The notes under the pieces were generated by a model. That model was given only the letters and a program-made list of their open reading frames with translations. It was not told where the DNA came from and searched no databases. Below are positions 8,950 to 21,100 of a stretch of 64,000 nt of DNA, piece by piece (within the stretch, counting starts at the first letter, position 1; each line of letters opens with the position of its first letter). The stretch covers positions 1 through 64,000 of the forward strand of contig NW_025776224.1 of assembly GCF_021130785.1 (NCBI RefSeq), written 5' to 3'. A program made the position numbers and the translations under genes. The stretch comes from Homalodisca vitripennis (lineage: Eukaryota > Arthropoda > Insecta > Hemiptera > Cicadellidae).

Positions 8950-10800
8950 TACCAGTAATGGAAATGTACTTAATGTAACCAATAAGACAGTTAATTGTTT
9001 CTACTAGAATTTTTTCCAACTATAAATTGTTGCTTAACTTGTAATTTAGAAATCAAACATGTTTACGTTTGGTTACAGTAGCTCTGTTTGCAAGAAAACA
9101 TATGTTTATCTGAACTGAAAACACCTTCAATCTGTACAAAAACATTTAGTAGTTTTTACTGCTAAAGTCGAAAAATGGAGACGTATTTCTTTAAAGCAAA
9201 GACAAACAAGTATGAAACTGCCTAAATTTTTTTAGTTCCTAATCGTCTAAATCTTATAATTGTTTCGTCATACGTATACTACAGTGGTTTAAAAGTTAAA
9301 ACATCTTTTTTCTTTTAGAATTATTTGCTCGTGTGTACCATCTCTATGCTACGTTTTATATTAAAATTAAACTTAACACGTAACACTGATGAACATGATA
9401 TGGACGCAGCATGGATTCATATGTGGTAGATCGAAATTTACTGTTAACTCACTTTATTTTCTCGGTTTTCTGTAAAATATTTTATCGTAAAATATACATA
9501 TTTTTACTAGCAGTTACTTCAGGCTTTGTACGCGGTTTCCTAGGTTTTACAACTGTATGAGCACTTATGGTTCAAGGGAATTGTATTTCCGACGCCAATG
9601 TCAAGTTTGCTTTGTTTTCTCGATCAATAAAATACGTCAAAAGGTTTACATTTTGGCCTTTGTAATTTACTCAGATTTTATTATTTGTTGTTTCATAGCT
9701 GATTTTGCTTCCTTTCCCGATGATAAAAATAAATATATAGTTAGGTTAAACAGCTCTGAAAAGCCTACTTTCGTCAAAAGACAACTAATTTGTGATTATT
9801 AATAGTGTTTAAATGTGTGGTAAAAGTTAGACTACACTGCTTTGGCTCAATTAATATTTCATAACTTTAAGACCAATGGCCAAGATGGACATTTTTCGCT
9901 ATTTTAAAGGTCATTGCGGTATATCCCAGAGGGACTTTCGAAATAAGAATAGGCTTGCATTCATCTCTGGGACCGTAAGAATGTCCGTGTAAAATTTCAT
10001 TACAATCGATAGAATAGTTTGAGTGAAAGAAAAAAAAACAAAACAAAGGCACTTTCGCATTTTTAATGTTGTTAAGAAATTTGAGATTATAGTTGAAAAC
10101 TGAATAAATAATTTGATGTTTAGTCGGGACAAACTACATCATTGTCAGTCTGAAGACCATCTTAAGGAATTGGGTAAATCCAACGTGATACATTTGGAAC
10201 TTCATTTCTTCAAAAGAAAATTAATGAAGATTTTATAGATTATATTAGACCATACGATCAGTGAACTATCAGTCGAAATTAGGCTGTTTTAATTAAAAAT
10301 TCTTAAAAATGAGTTAACAATGAAACATTAAGTATCAGACAGTTCACTGATTTGTAACACAAAAATGCGGAGTAACATTACGATTTTGTGATTATATACA
10401 ATAAACTAATAATATGGAAACACCACTTTCGTTTCATTTTCTTCCCACCACGTTACCCTGCGTCAATGTAAAGAAATTAAACAATTTTATATTCTGACGA
10501 TGTTAAAAGTATTGAACTGTCACGAGACTATAAAGTTACCTTGCTTTCTACTAAGTCGAGTAATTGATTCAGATAAATGTAATTCATAAGGCGAGGTTCA
10601 AATACACGAAGTTATTTCCTGTAATGTTGTATTTGTACGTAATAACAATAACATAAATGAAGTGTATTAAGGGTAAATAAAAGGTGGATGAATCTAGTTT
10701 ACGTGGAGCAAAATTACAGAACAATGTCTGGTTACAAATTGGCCTAAAGGAATTTTATTTTTTTCCTTTGAGAAGAGTTGCAGTTAACAATAGTAACAGC
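8950..10800. other. Mostly featureless; one transposon-like scrap
   Basis: No supported gene. A segment at about 9895-10045 contains the words AAATTTCATTACAATCGATA and TAGTTTGAGTGAAAG. It resembles the subterminal sequence of dispersed insect transposons, but the family was not determined. The remaining sequence is AT-rich with chance ORFs only. Confidence 0.3.
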
Positions 10801-10814
10801 TGGACATTGTAATG

Positions 10815-10974
10815 TATAAAAGAACTTCCTCGACCTACAAATAACTGAGCATCTGAGTCTGACCTCTAGCGTCAGCTGCTGCGCCAACAAACAGAGAGTG
10901 GAGATGTAACTGTGAGTTTGTGTTGGATTATTGAATCCTTGTCAATGAATTTGACCGACTCATGTTTCACTAAG
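10815..10974 (+). promoter_or_regulatory. Possible TATA promoter and first exon
   Basis: TATAAAAG lies at 10815-10822. About 25-30 bp downstream begins a GC-richer stretch of about 125 bp that ends at AAG/GTAATT (donor after 10974), with a second possible donor CT/GTGAGT at 10912. The layout matches a TATA-driven non-coding first exon. No downstream exon was identified, and a TATA-like word is expected by chance in AT-rich DNA. Confidence 0.22.
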
Positions 10975-12513
10975 GTAATTAGTCTTTTTATTTTGTGATT
11001 GCTTATTTTGACACGTAGAGTTTAAATAAATAAAAAAACAATAATAAAGTTTGTTTTGCACCATACCGGACTAAGCTGCTAATCATTTGGAAATAAAACA
11101 GTACATCTTAATTTGCCCATTCAAACTTCACCTTTCATAAACATATGTGTAAATTAAAAAAATGCTGTTTTGCCTTTTTATGTTATTTTTGTCAGGTAGG
11201 TTTTATGAGTTTAGAGATATGATTTTTAAACAAAAACATTTTGTTTAGTGTCCGTTTTTAATTGTTGGTTTTATATGTCGTCGTCCTCGTCCACTTAGTT
11301 ATTTTCTCTACCCGAGACCGTTTCATCATCACGCTGCCATAGTCATTAGTCAATATTTTCATCGGGCTATTTCCATGGTTCAACCAATAAGTTGCTACGG
11401 GCAATATTTTGGGTATACAACAATAAAAGAGGAAAAATATAGAGATGGTTAATATTTGGTCGTATTCAGAAAAAAGCATGCATATGTTTATAGTTGCATA
11501 ATCTCAAGGGTTATCCTTCTGTTTGTTTTCATCATAAATTCAAGGCAAAAACCTTATACTTTTAGAGTTTTATAATTTTTGGGTTTTTCACATCATTTTG
11601 TAGCTGAAAACTTTAATGGTTATTCATAAACCTTTCCTTTTACTTCAATTAAAAAGAATATCCTTCATAGGAATTGAATTTTATCAGTAACAGGCACGCC
11701 TATCTATGGAACGGCTGCTTCCACGATTTTCAGACCGATGGTAGATGTTATGAATATGCGGGATGTGAAACATTACAAAGTCCTTTTCAAGTACACTTGT
11801 TCCACATTTCATAATGTAATACGAACATGTAAAATGGCTTGCGGACATATTTTTAGGTTACAAGTGATGAAACTCGAGATGATTCGTTGTTCTTTGTTCA
11901 TAAAATGAAGGTGCGCTTTTGTTATCTCAGTGATCCTAGCTTTCAAAAAGTTATGGGTCAAGAACTTTGTGTGAGGCTACTAAAATAATTCTATCTTCAC
12001 AATGAATTAAAAACCACTAATCTAATACAATTCAACGAATATCAAAAATTTACTTTAATAATAATATAATAACAATTTAAATAATAAATATGGAGCAAGC
12101 AAATCAAATTAAATGATCAGACAGTATGTTGCGTGTAGCCCTTGCTTCCCCGCTCTGTCCGTAGTTGACATCTGTAGCATCAGACTGCAACCTCCCTTTG
12201 CTCCGTGTCGTTTATTTTTGTAGTGAAATTTCATAGGTTATTTTCATGTTTATCTGGTAATTTACGTGCATGTAGTCGTGTAATCGCACAGTAAATTAAA
12301 TTATATTTAACAACTGCTTACAAGCACATTTTAACCTGTCCAACGTCAGTAAACAAGTTCAACGTCAATTTCTCAATCCTTAGTTTATGGGGTCCTTGTG
12401 CGTTTTTAGAATGTCAAGAGCCAGTCTCATTTTAATTAGATTGCGGCTGGTATTCCGAGCCGTTTTCGTCACTCTCAGGACAGGTCCTGTGCAACAGCAT
12501 AGTTTTAGCTAAC

Positions 12514-13141
12514 CATTGAATTTTATGACCACTAAACAGTATATCTATAATAAAAGGACATTAAACATAATACAGGAGATTAAAATATAAACAGTGGTAA
12601 TATATATTTCTTGTGTTCGTGTGTATGTGACTGAACTCCTCCTAAAACGACTGAACCGATTTTTATGAAATGTTTTTGTGTGTATTGAAGGGGGATTTGA
12701 GGAATGGTTTAGTGTCACATTTGGTCCTATTTAAATAGTCTATTTAATTAAATTTGTATTTATAAATTGTTGTTGATTTTGGAATGTTTTACCTTCGATA
12801 CGGCAAACTGCGCTATGGCACGTAATACAAAGTGAACTGATACTAACAGCTGTGAATATTTTTCAGTTGCAGTTCACCAAAAGAGGCAGAAAACACTTGT
12901 TTACATTTAAAATTTAGAAGATTATTATTGTAAAGTGCTTGATCGGTAGTATAATGCTGATTGCATAGAATAAGTTAATTGCCTAATTTTAAATTTATAA
13001 TGTACCAGTGATCAATAAACTATCTAATGTAGTGAAATTACTATTAAACGCCGTTGAATTTTTTTTACTACTAAACATTAAATCAATAATAAAAGACATT
13101 AAACTATAATTACAGGAGAGATAAAAATAAAAACAGTGGTT
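12514..13141 (+). mobile_element. Repeat unit with 90-bp direct repeats and Helitron-like 5' end
   Basis: The segments 12514-12603 and 13052-13141 are direct repeats, about 80 percent similar by eye, spaced 538 bp apart. Between them, 12604-12735 carries words typical of the 5' region of insect Helitrons: TTCGTGTGTATGTGACTGAA, then CGACTGAACCGATTTTTATG. The unit may be a tandemly duplicated Helitron fragment or a small element with terminal direct repeats. No coding sequence is present. Confidence 0.45.
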
Positions 13142-13149
13142 ATTTTATA

Positions 13150-15035
13150 TAAAGTATTATTAAAGAATTTGATGGCATATCAATTATTGCAATCTCAAAG
13201 GAAATCACACTGTAATAAATATGTTTTAAATGTTATACTCGCATTTCTCTATCCCTTTGAAATGTTTTACAATAGCATTACGAATTTGCAAATATACATT
13301 CATACTGTTGTGGATATCTTTGAGAAACGCACTTTAGGTAGTCGTCACTTTGAAATACAAATCAAAAACACGTATACATATATTGATTGACCATTGATGA
13401 ACATTGATTATATATATTTATAAGAAATCATAGTCTGTACCTGAGCAAATATTAATACAAAAACCAGTAAACAAAGGACGGACCGAGCAAAGGAAAAAAC
13501 AACTCGATGCTTAGAAACTGGATAGGTTACGTCAGACCATTATAAGGTAAAAGCTTAACGACAATCTGCTAAAGCTATGTCAGAAAACACAAAGAGAACA
13601 GCTGCTGCTAATGAAGTTTCATGTGACCGCAACATAACACGCAACGTGCGGTTGTCATGTATTGTTTGTAACACTATGATACATCACTTGTGGTATAGAT
13701 AATTAAACCCTTCCATCAAGGCTTCAAAGGTAAACATATGATTCCGCTTTATATGTGGGATATTTATTTGTGTCAAATAGCCATGTTTGAAACCGGTAGC
13801 TGTGTGGTTGAGGTCACGATTAATTATTTAGGTTTGTAGAATGAACACTATACCATAGTACATATGTACTTTATTATGGGTTTCTAATCACTTAATACAA
13901 TAATGCGATCCAATAAATGAATGATCTTTAAGGAATTTTATTAAATACTGTTGGTTCTCTAGTAAACACGTTAGGGCGAGTCTCCTTCTTACCAACTCAA
14001 AGAAAATTGAAGGAATAAATAATTTTAAACTTTGTGTGATGGCATTACTTATATCGTGCAAGCTTCTGAATACCCTCAGATACTATCAGATCGATTAATT
14101 ATCCAAATCCACATACTAAAAACAAAAATATATTAACCGTAAGGTGTGCAGCAATTTAAAATAAAGTTATTATTATATTATTTACAAAGTTAAAAACATG
14201 TAAGAGAAAAACATAAACAGAATATCTGTACCTAAGAGCAAGTAAGAGATGCAATTAGACACTCTTTACACAAAATAGTTATTTTTACACAATGTTTCGA
14301 AACGTGTTTCACTATGTATTTCATATTAACTGTATGATTTTATTACAAAATAGTTTTAAACACCCATTAATAATAAAAGTACATAACGCATTACACTTTC
14401 TCATATTTCAAATTTACTGTCCACAGTTTATATACATCACATACATCACTAGAAAAATTACTATGCTAGGCTATGCAAAAAAATAGAGAGGTCCATATAA
14501 CCTAATTTTAAATAAAATTATATTTTAAAATAGAGTTTATGTTTATTTTAATTAAAATTACTTTAATCCATTAATCCGTTTGTTGTGAAATTAAATTAAA
14601 TATAAATTAAACTGTGTTTTTACTGACTAAAAAAGGAGGATATTAATAATTTGAAATTAGTCAATTAATTGAAATAATTTATTTTTTTTTCAACCATAAA
14701 TGTAATTTTTTTAGATTAGTAATTTTTCGAAAAAAAACTGTTTTAAGAAAAATATATTTAAATATTTTACTCAAAAGCATCGTGACTAAATAATTCATTG
14801 TTAAAAATCAAACATATATTATAATCTACAGTATTCTTTATAAATAAAATGTCATTATTGTTCGTAATTACCGTGGCATCCACTCACGACTGTGCTCCAG
14901 TGCTACTCTTTCAGGTATTAAAACTGGTCACTGGATATCGAAAATTTTATGTATCCTAACAATTGGTTTTTTCTAACTGGTATATTAACTCCTGTAGATA
15001 ACTAAGTATCGTTTCCATATTTTAGGTTAAGCTAC

Positions 15036-15038
<3 letters not shown>
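13150..15038. other. AT-rich non-coding stretch
   Basis: Nothing supported here. ORFs of 60-84 codons (13136-13390 and 14292-14486 plus) have the Ile/Asn/Tyr/Lys-biased composition expected of random AT-rich DNA and show no splice context. Confidence 0.45.

Positions 15039-15096
<58 letters not shown>
15039..15096. repeat. (TA)n microsatellite
   Basis: Nearly pure alternating AT for about 58 bp, with one T interruption near 15085. It is one of five such tracts in the window. Confidence 0.9.
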
Positions 15097-16593
15097 TAAT
15101 TATTGTTTGTTTTACTAAGTGCATGATTTAGTGAAAATTTTATTGTCTTTACACAAAAAAAATATTTACTTCTGAATATGAATGAATTCTGAATGAATTA
15201 TGTTTGTCAAAACAACGTTTCTGTGATTTGTTTATTTTACTTACGAATTTATTTTAGTTAGTTAAGTAAGCTTAACCATATAAGATTATATTGCATATCT
15301 TTAATACTGATCTCTTATGTCACTAAATTGTGGCAAATTACCGAAAGATACTTGTGACCTTCTATGGTACATGTGATGTTTAGATATATGGTATGTATTG
15401 TGAGGATTTAGCACCATTATGTGTTTAAAAAACAATATCAATCCTAAGATATCCTTGTTTTAAAAATTTAATGTTTAAGTTTGCAGCTTCAAGTTATATT
15501 TTTTTATCCCACTGCTACTAATTGTTACTGTAAAGTATAAATCAGTTATGGAAGACATACTTCAAAAATTTGATTGTATCTCTGCGAGTTATAAGTCGGG
15601 ATGTGTAGGTCATATAATACCTGTCAAGATTATAGGAGTTATTATTTTCAATGTTTATAGAAATTTTATGTAAAAGTTTAAAATGTTAAATCATTTTTTA
15701 AGTTTAAAAGCGTGATAGATACAAAAGACAGTTGAGAGTTGTATATTGATCCATACACTCTACTAAATAACTTTCATGATTAAGTTAAAAATCGAAATAT
15801 TACAAAAGTAATGGTCTAATATTTTATTTAAAAAATATATTACATTTGTGTTAAGTGGTTTCTTCGTGCTGTGGAAGCATGCTAAACACTATTTACATGT
15901 TCTCTTGTTTGTGATATCTCATTTTCTTGCAATCTCTGAAGAAATAGAATCTTGTTTTCTTCAGTATTTCCTGAAGTAAATCACTTTTCATGCCTCTTGA
16001 AAAAAGATGTGATGCTTCAGCTTCATGCATTTCATAGTAATTTATAAACGCATTCTATCGTAGAGCATACCAATAAACTATACAATAACATTTTTATAAT
16101 TGTTTAAAATGTATTAAATACATGCCAGATGTCATACTTTCAGATTACAATTAGTCTACATTATTTATTAGGCCAATTGTTAAGTTAAGTTTTATAAAAC
16201 TGTTTGTTTTTTACCAAGGGGAAAACTTCTATGTAGTTTAAATATTTATAGGAAATGTATTCAACAAAAAAAACGTCTACTCCATTAAAAAATTATTGAT
16301 AACTAGCAGTTACTTAGTTCTCTAAATTGAAGGGCGTAGACTTCTTAGTGGAAGTATCTATGATGTTATATGGCCGTTCTCTGAGATATGTTTTAAAACA
16401 GAAGTAGACATGTATCATTTAAATATTATTTCAGTATCAATGGCTAAGTTACACTAAATTCCTCTATTTTTAAAAATAATTTTGACTTGAATTGTAGGTT
16501 TTGCCCTTGTAGGGGTAGTATGCATTTCTGGTTTTGCATAAATTAAATAAATTGTCGGACAATTGAGTTTTCCCGTTCTGTGACTTCATAACA

Positions 16594-16598
<5 letters not shown>

Positions 16599-16652
<54 letters not shown>
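16599..16652. repeat. (TA)n microsatellite
   Basis: An uninterrupted alternating TA tract of about 54 bp in AT-rich non-coding DNA. Confidence 0.9.
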
Positions 16653-16656
<4 letters not shown>

Positions 16657-17330
16657 GGAATGATACTTCAGTCAAAAAGCTAAATCTTTCGGTTATTTTA
16701 GTTTACTTTTGGTCTAATTATATTTCAAGTATTATAATTTGCTTTTTAATCCCGATGAATAAAATATACATTCTTATGGTAGAAATAAAATTTACTGCGG
16801 TCAATATGTATCTGTTCCTGCAGTTTCAAGTCACATTCGGCCTAATTTATTTACAGGTCCATAGTTGGTTTTATGTTGATGTAGCAAGAAATTAACATAT
16901 GTAGGTTTCGAGTACCTACTTAGATTGGAAACCTACATTTGGTCTATGATATTAATTTTTCTTTTTATCTCCAAGCCACAAAGATATAAAACGTAAACTT
17001 CAATAGACTATTTCGGTATAAAAGAGATCTACTTCCACTAATTTTGCTTCTGATATAGGGAAATATTGGAAAATCCTTGAAACTAAGCTAAAAAATTCAA
17101 AATAATAGCTTGTAATAAGTCTTACGTGATATAAATATGTTCTATATAGCCTGAAGTCTGGTAAAGAATGGCTCATTAAAGCATGTTAGTGACTGTCCAC
17201 ATGTTTTTCTTGAGTCACATTTAAAATGCCACATAGTATCACATTTTAAAGAAAAACAACTAGTTTTGAGTACTGAATGTGGAATAAATCATAGCTTTTG
17301 TTTATAAAATAGAAATATTTAAAATAATAT

Positions 17331-17380
17331 CTAACCAAATCGGTTTAGCCGTTCTTGAGCTTAGTGCTTAGAAACATTAG
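17331..17380 (-). mobile_element. Helitron-like subterminal scrap
   Basis: Read on the minus strand, the words CAAGAACGGCTAAACCGATT match the class of sequence seen near the 5' ends of the Helitron-like elements at 12.6 and 36.5 kb. No TC 5' terminus or CTAG 3' terminus could be located, so only a fragment is claimed. Confidence 0.3.
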
Positions 17381-17429
17381 TGATTAATTGTATTTCTAAA
17401 ATAAATTATATAATATTCTAAGCAGATGT

Positions 17430-18130
17430 AGTTTTCTAATACCACTGGATTATTCTACTGAAGTTTTTGACTCGATGTACTGTGATATGTTGTTAGCGAA
17501 AATGCGTTACTATGGTTTTAGTGATAACGTAGTCGATTGGATGAAGTCTTACTTAAATGACAGACAGCAGGTTACCTGGCTAGGAAGTGAAATATCTGGA
17601 CGGTACTGAGGAAAAGAGGTGTTCCGCAAGGCCTGAGACGAACTCTGTACAACTTGTTTACATCTATTTTTCAGTCTTCTACAGAGATCACTGCTCATTT
17701 ATATGCAGACAACTCCCAACTGCATATCTTTTAAAAGTCTAGGCAGATGAAAACAGACATTGGTAAGTAGAATTCAGACCTAGAGGGAGTTTTCGAATAG
17801 TCGGTTATCAATGGAACGACTCAATGTTGGTAAGTGCACGGTCCTACACACAGCACCACGTTCTTTAGTAGAGGTTATGCAGGGTGGAGAGAATTTTATA
17901 GTCTGTGAAAAGTAAAAACTCTCTGACTGATATTTCTGTGCATGATGTTAGACAACAACTTTAGCTTTACTGAATTTGTCAACCCACTCACCCAGTGAAT
18001 AAAAATACTACAAAAAGTTTTTCATTTTTAATCTTGGATGATTCGGCTATGAATATATCGGGATATAGCGCTCATCTGCAGGATATTTATTAGCTGCACG
18101 TTACACGAGTATTTCTCCGCCTTAGTACCT
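17430..18130 (+). pseudogene. Decayed non-LTR retrotransposon reverse transcriptase
   Basis: Conceptual translation shows reverse transcriptase landmarks of a LINE in order. First is an LDxSxxFDS block (17445) corresponding to the catalytic-Asp motif A. It is followed by a segment ending in MKSYLNDRQQ, then RGVPQG (17615, motif B), and then YADN (17702), where the catalytic second Asp of the YADD box is replaced by Asn. A VINGT...NVGKCTVL-like block follows at about 17800. Stops and at least three frameshifts separate the blocks, so the copy is dead. The spacing and block sequences are those of Jockey/CR1-type elements, but the exact clade is not determined. No 5' end, 3' tail or target duplication was found. 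Confidence 0.8.
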
Positions 18131-18139
18131 GAGTGAAGG

Positions 18140-21100
18140 ATTTATGTAACGGGAGGTTTCCTGTGATCAGGAGCTAGTATTGGCTGAAATAACAAGAAAA
18201 AACGAAAGAAGAAACTTAGGCTCGTTTGCTATATTGTGAGTGCGTATAATATATCCTTTCAAATGCCCAGTAATTCACTCTTATTCGCAAACATCACTAA
18301 ACATTTATTAATACTATATAGATTTTTAAAGCACTGTGTTTCCATTTTATTTAATATGAAATAAATAGTTTATTTTACATATAGAGTTTTAAATACAGTT
18401 AGAAGTGTGTAAATGGTTGGTGAACTGCACATTATATATGAAATAAACTAAGATTCTAATTTTGTTCGGATTAAAATATAAGATAATTTAAACATTGATG
18501 CGCTCTCATCAGTAGATAATGAGTGTAACTAAAGAACTGATAGAAAGCTAATGAGATGAAAGTAGCTCAGAAAACGAATTATCATTCTTCAATTTGTCAG
18601 TAAACCCATTAGATTATTCATCAAATTTAATCGTTTCATTATCCTCTATCAATCCTATCTCTTGACCCAACTGCAGACAGGCAGAATTAATTATTATTAA
18701 AAACTAATTAAAGTAATTAAAAGTTTTGTGGTTGGAGGATTCAATTTTATACTGCGAAACCAAGAATAATTGGAAAAGAATTATGAAATAATACTATACG
18801 AAATATTCTTGGTGACTTAGTCTCCAACTCTTTGAGGTAATTTGGTAGTTGACTGTATCTTGACAACTCACAAAAACACATACATCCATACATGATATCC
18901 ATACATTCACGAATTTTTAACGTGCGTTTGACTGTTGGCATTGCAGTAATATTCTATTTCATTTCTTTATAATCATTCTTAACTTTTGGTAAACATTAAG
19001 CATGTCACTGGAGATGCTGATAAAATTTAATTTCTGTCTGTGTGTTCACACAACGGCTCCCAAAAAATTGACCTCGTATATACTTAAAACCTCATGAAAC
19101 TCCATTTCTGAATGGGCATAATCGAGTTCGATAATTGTGTATGTTGCTTACTACATGGGATTTGGCTGTAGGTTCGTGAAGATTTTTAGATTAATAAACA
19201 TGATAGAAACAAGAAAGTTTTATAATAAATACACTTTTAATAAAATGAGTATAAGCATTTATCATTTACACATGGGAAAAAGTAACGCATATAGCCCAAT
19301 GAAATAAGCAATAGATTTTAAATGTTGCATGCCACACCGTGAAGGTTGTTTCGCAGTTCGTAATGTGACGTACACTTATCAAAATCCATTTCTGGCGTGT
19401 TAATAATTCTGGAGGGTGGTGTCAGAATAAGTAATACACACAATTTAAAGTTATCAATTTCATAGACCATGAGAAGGTTAAAGTGGTATCAGCATTGTTT
19501 AATTTCCACAAGTCTTAAAGTACAAAATCTATTCTGGTTTTTGAGATGGATAAAAAACGTACATTAATAGTTTTACATCTCTGTAAAAGTTAATATATAA
19601 TAACGGTATTGTGGCTATAGTTATTTACGAACTCCTCGTTTTCCAAATCAATACACACTATGACTTTTTATAGCAATGATGTTCCAACTATATTGAAGTC
19701 TTTAAAATAATTTCATCCAAATTAGCCCTATGTAACCTTTTTAATTATTTTTAATTTCACTTTCATTGTCATTTGCTTATCAAAATAGAGATATTTAGAC
19801 TTAATCATAACACTCCGTTATTTATAACTAATTAATTACTTGAACTTGTTGTTAAGAAACCGACTACTTCAGTCACATTAAGTAAATAAGGCTAATTCAT
19901 TTATTTATTTCTTTTTCTGTGTTATGTACTTTAATGTATTTCTTATACAAAACAACGGATTAAATTTTCCCCCATAGTCTATTAGCAAAGATTTATGAAC
20001 GGTGTAGACATGGGTTCCCTCTTGGGTGCATATAATTCAATTTATTCTTAAGACTTGATAGCTTCTCAAACACAAATCATAGCTGTGCATTGTGAACATA
20101 TTTATCATATAAAAGGCTATCAACGTTAGAATAATAAATAGATTTATAAATTTGTGAGAACATGTAAATTCCTTTCATTATCAGAACTAAAATTTGGAAT
20201 GAATCAATTTCAATTGAAAAAAACCTGAAATATGAAATAATACAATATGTATCCTGAAATAATCGTCCACTCCTATGATACAAAGTACAGTAAACCACAT
20301 GAAGAAGGCAGACGCTCCACTCCGGCCATACATCGTAATGGAAGAGTCATTATTTATTCAAAGCGTCATGTGTCAGCGACAGTGACTGGATTTCTCTAGC
20401 GATTACAAATCAGAGTATTCACGGTTGCAACTTTGGACCACCTAGACAACGTTTATTTGGGCATCAGTTCGAACAATTGTATATAAATCATTCATCAAAA
20501 GAGTCATATTAACATATATTATACATTTCCTATAGAGCAAGTATATTTAAGTCAACTCAATCAATTTTCAGAATTGGTGAAAAGAAAATGTGAATTTTGA
20601 GTTTACAAAGATATTTGGCTGTCTATAAATGTCCTCGGTGATACATTTAACGATATGTACCGTAGTGGTATATATGATAAAATGTACAGATAACCGACAA
20701 GAACACACAGTAAATACTGATTACTTACGGTGCGCTGTTGTACACATGGAAGTTAGACACTTTCTCGTTCATTATAAAAGTTTGTGTTTAACGCTGCTAA
20801 TGACCTGTTTAGTGTGTGGGTTGAGTTTACTTTATTTTCAAGTAAATTAAAATACAATCCAAAATAAATGTAAGATACCATTGATTTGGTCTCTTACAAA
20901 ATAATAATTTTACAATCAATACGGTGGGTGGAAGTAATGTATCTGCTCATGTGACACTTTATAGTCGTAAATTTTTCTGAAACTAAACGCCCACGAATAG
21001 TTTGAAAACTGTAAATGTCCTAGCTTTACATTGATATTTATTTCAGAATTAAATGGCTCTATAAAAATAACCATAACAATTATATCCAGACTATTTAAAT

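Noticed and set aside
12432..12531. Minus-strand terminal exon (acceptor TTTAG, 33 codons, TAA)
   Set aside because: It runs into the direct repeat and Helitron-like unit at 12514-13141, so its protein-like reading is more likely transposon sequence.
18614..18670. Minus-strand exon ending in a stop after a strong CTGTCTGCAG acceptor
   Set aside because: Only 18 codons; the same bases form a pyrimidine tract and acceptor on the plus strand, and no partner exon was found.
20240..20400. Small plus-strand ORF in a GC-richer patch
   Set aside because: No acceptor or donor, no recognised motif, and open frames are expected at this base composition.
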